NCBI GenBank assembly: GCA_026986935.1
Contig: JALSNP010000043.1
Location: forward strand, 1-11,820
DNA: 11,820 nucleotides
Direction of reading: 5' to 3'
DNA from: Pyrodictiaceae archaeon
GTDB lineage: Archaea > Thermoproteota > Thermoprotei_A > Sulfolobales > Pyrodictiaceae
Position 1 is the first letter of the stretch, and every line of letters starts with the position of its first letter. The position numbers and the translations under genes are program-made. The notes beneath the pieces are model-generated. The model did not search any database, had not been told where the DNA came from, and worked only from the letters and a program-made list of their open reading frames with translations. This document shows, piece after piece, positions 10,401-11,820 of the stretch.

Positions 10401-11330
10401 ATGGTATTCAATAAGCTAAAGAAGGCCCTAAAGCGATTTGTTGACACGGTTAGTGAGACCATAGCAACTAAGGAAATAAAAGAAGATGATATAGAGCCTC
10501 TCTTAGAGGAACTAACAATAGGCCTCATAGAAAGCGACGTTGCTCTCGAAGTAGCTGAGGAGATAGGGGAACTTGTTAAAAAGCGTCTTCTGGGGACAAA
10601 GATACCGAGATTTAAAGATGTTAAACAATACGTGATTGATACCCTCTCTACCGTCATCGAGGAAATAGTGTCGAGGAACTACAAGCCTGTAGACATAGTA
10701 GGTGAGGCGAAAAACAGGGAGCCAGGTAACCCGATGAGGATACTCTTCTTCGGAGTCAATGGGGTAGGAAAAACAACAACGATAGCGAAAATTGCTTACC
10801 TTCTAAAAAGGAACGGTGTAACACCCGTGATCGCTGCTGCTGATACTTTTCGTGCAGGTGCGCAAGAGCAGCTACGAATGCACGCCGAGAAGCTCGGTGT
10901 ACCCTTCATAGGTGGCCGCTATGGCGCTGACCCGGCATCAGTAGTCTATGATGCAATAGAGTATGCGAGGGCCCGGGGGTATAGAGTGGTGCTAGCCGAT
11001 ACTGCTGGGCGAATGCATACAGACGAGGACCTCATGGAGGAGCTTAGGAAGATTACGAGGGTGGCAAAACCCGATTATAAGGTATTGGTTGTGGACGCGT
11101 TAACAGGGAATGATGCAGTTGAGCAAGCTAGGTTCTTTGACGAGGCGGTAGGGATAGATTTTGTTATACTAACTAAGGTTGATGCCGATGTGAAGGGTGG
11201 GAGCGCGCTCACAATAACAGCTGTGATAAACAAGCCCATACTGTTTCTCGGGGTTGGGCAGCGCTACGAGGACCTGGAGCCATTTAACCCGAAGGAGTAT
11301 GTTAAAAAGCTTCTTGAAGGACTAGCGTAG
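10401..11330 (+). CDS. ftsY: SRP receptor FtsY (GTPase)
   Basis: A 309-residue GTPase that receives the signal recognition particle at the membrane and hands ribosomes to SecYEG. ATG 10401 (MVFNKLKKALKRF) is preceded by AGGTGG; an ATG at 10380 would add 7 residues. The helical N domain covers about residues 1-95 (LEELTIGLIESDVALEVAEE). The G domain shows GVNGVGKTTT (118-127), ADTFRAGAQEQL (147-158), LADTAGR (198-204), TKVDADVKGG (258-267) and the closing GVGQRYEDLEPFNP. The A domain is short, as usual in archaea. It is followed by secE, so targeting and translocation genes sit together. All nucleotide-binding motifs are intact. Confidence 0.97.
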   Translation: MVFNKLKKALKRFVDTVSETIATKEIKEDDIEPLLEELTIGLIESDVALEVAEEIGELVKKRLLGTKIPRFKDVKQYVIDTLSTVIEEIVSRNYKPVDIVGEAKNREPGNPMRILFFGVNGVGKTTTIAKIAYLLKRNGVTPVIAAADTFRAGAQEQLRMHAEKLGVPFIGGRYGADPASVVYDAIEYARARGYRVVLADTAGRMHTDEDLMEELRKITRVAKPDYKVLVVDALTGNDAVEQARFFDEAVGIDFVILTKVDADVKGGSALTITAVINKPILFLGVGQRYEDLEPFNPKEYVKKLLEGLA

Positions 11331-11400
11331 GGATAGCCTGAATCTAGGTAGCAAAACCTACATTTCCCTAGCTATAGGAAAGCCACTGGGGTAGGAGTCA

Positions 11401-11598
11401 TTGGCTGAGGAGGCGCCAGGGATAATAGGAAAAATAAGGATGACGTTGCATGAGTGGAGACTCATACTCCAAAGACTCAAGAAACCCGACATGGATGAGT
11501 ATAAGCAGACTGCTAAAATAATGTGGCTTACAATTCTCCTTGTCGGATCAGTTGCTTATTTGATCCAACTAGTAGCTGTCAAGCTGATTACAGGGTGA
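11401..11598 (+). CDS. secE: Preprotein translocase subunit SecE (Sss1-type)
   Basis: A 65-residue single-span membrane protein from TTG 11401, with GGGGTAGGAG upstream. An amphipathic N-terminal helix (MTLHEWRLILQRLKKP, residues 14-29) lies on the membrane surface, followed by DMDEYKQTAKIMWL and a transmembrane helix at about 42-60 (LTILLVGSVAYLIQLVAVK). SecE clamps the two halves of SecY in the protein-conducting channel. The short length is that of archaeal Sec61-gamma-like members. It lies between ftsY and spt5, its usual position in archaea and, for nusG, in bacteria too. Confidence 0.93.
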   Translation: MAEEAPGIIGKIRMTLHEWRLILQRLKKPDMDEYKQTAKIMWLTILLVGSVAYLIQLVAVKLITG

Positions 11599-11607
11599 TA
11601 ATACGAG

Positions 11608-11820
11608 ATGAGTGAGGACAGGGAGGCTAAGAAAGAGGAGACGGGGACAAGAGCTAGGCTTGAGCCGAGACTATTTGCTGTTAGGACCGTGGCGGGCCGT
11701 GAACTCGATGTCGCGTTAATCGTTGAGCAAAAGGCCAAAGACGAGGACATACCAATATATTCTATAATAGTGCCGCCAAGGATAAAAGGCTATGTGATAG
11801 TCGAGACGCCTGCTGCTTTT
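11608..11820 (+). CDS. spt5: Transcription elongation factor Spt5/NusG, 3' end outside window
   Basis: The first 71 residues from ATG 11608, 9 bp after the secE stop. A charged N-terminal tail of about 20 residues (MSEDREAKKEETGTRARLEP) leads into the start of the NGN domain: RLFAVRTVAGRELDVALIVE, then IPIYSIIVPPRIKGYVIVE. The pattern of AVRT-x-x-GRE-x-x-VA and the PPRIKGYVIVE strand is typical of archaeal Spt5, which binds the RNA polymerase clamp with Spt4 and raises processivity. The C-terminal KOW domain is beyond the window. It may be a leaderless or coupled gene; a weak ATACGAG tract lies upstream. Confidence 0.93.
   Translation, partial: MSEDREAKKEETGTRARLEPRLFAVRTVAGRELDVALIVEQKAKDEDIPIYSIIVPPRIKGYVIVETPAAF

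Overview
The window is archaeal and almost certainly from a hyperthermophilic crenarchaeote. The right half carries archaeal/eukaryotic-type genes in an order typical of Crenarchaeota: an RNase P Rpr2-like subunit, a CRS1/YhbY protein, S19e, a PDCD5-like protein, L39e, L31e, aIF6, LX/L18a, prefoldin alpha, FtsY, SecE and Spt5/NusG. GTG and TTG starts are common, gene overlaps are tight, Shine-Dalgarno tracts are GGTG/GGAG-like, and there is a tRNA-Glu(CTC) with an encoded CCA end. The overall look is Desulfurococcales/Pyrodictiaceae-like, but this placement is an inference.

Positions 1-5258 form an accessory block that looks like an integrated or decaying mobile element. From left to right it holds: (i) an unrecognised minus-strand gene running off the left edge; (ii) a regulatory region at 478-637; (iii) an unrecognised plus-strand gene (694-1188); (iv) a minus-strand cassette read from 3349 down to about 1190, made of a broken helix-turn-helix-like gene, a ribbon-helix-helix-like gene with no proper start, an unlisted 51-residue zinc-ribbon gene, two small unknown genes and a TGT/DpdA-like gene broken across three frames; (v) a divergent control region (3382-3515); (vi) a three-span membrane protein (3534-4052), convergent with a YwgA/DUF4065-like winged-helix protein (4055-4579); (vii) a second regulatory region (4655-4815); (viii) an AbrB-like small protein (4835-5206). 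No integrase or transposase is visible.

The most unusual structure is regulatory. Six copies of a 21-bp palindrome (TTGTA-N7-TACAA core; best copy GGTTGTACCC, T, GGGTACAACC) sit beside gene starts in the block. Two of them, at 478-498 and 4795-4815, are each followed by six imperfect GAAASTTTC sites (S = C or G) whose centres are 25 bp apart (one step of 26 in each array). The two arrays are mirror images: in each, the order outward is palindrome, 19-20 bp, six phased sites, 60-80 bp, gene start. I know of no described system with this layout.

Positions 5259-11820 are conserved chromosome. A minus-strand unit nep1 / three-span membrane protein / tRNA-Glu diverges from a plus-strand informational run. 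Within that run, rnp4, yhbY and rps19e overlap and are probably translationally coupled. PDCD5, L39e and L31e follow, then (after a 219-bp gap) aIF6, LX and prefoldin alpha, and then (after a 165-bp gap with a good TATA box and a structured leader) ftsY, secE and spt5. Together they serve ribosome assembly and structure, rRNA and tRNA maturation, co-translational folding and targeting, secretion and transcription elongation. No gene-free stretch exceeds 300 bases.
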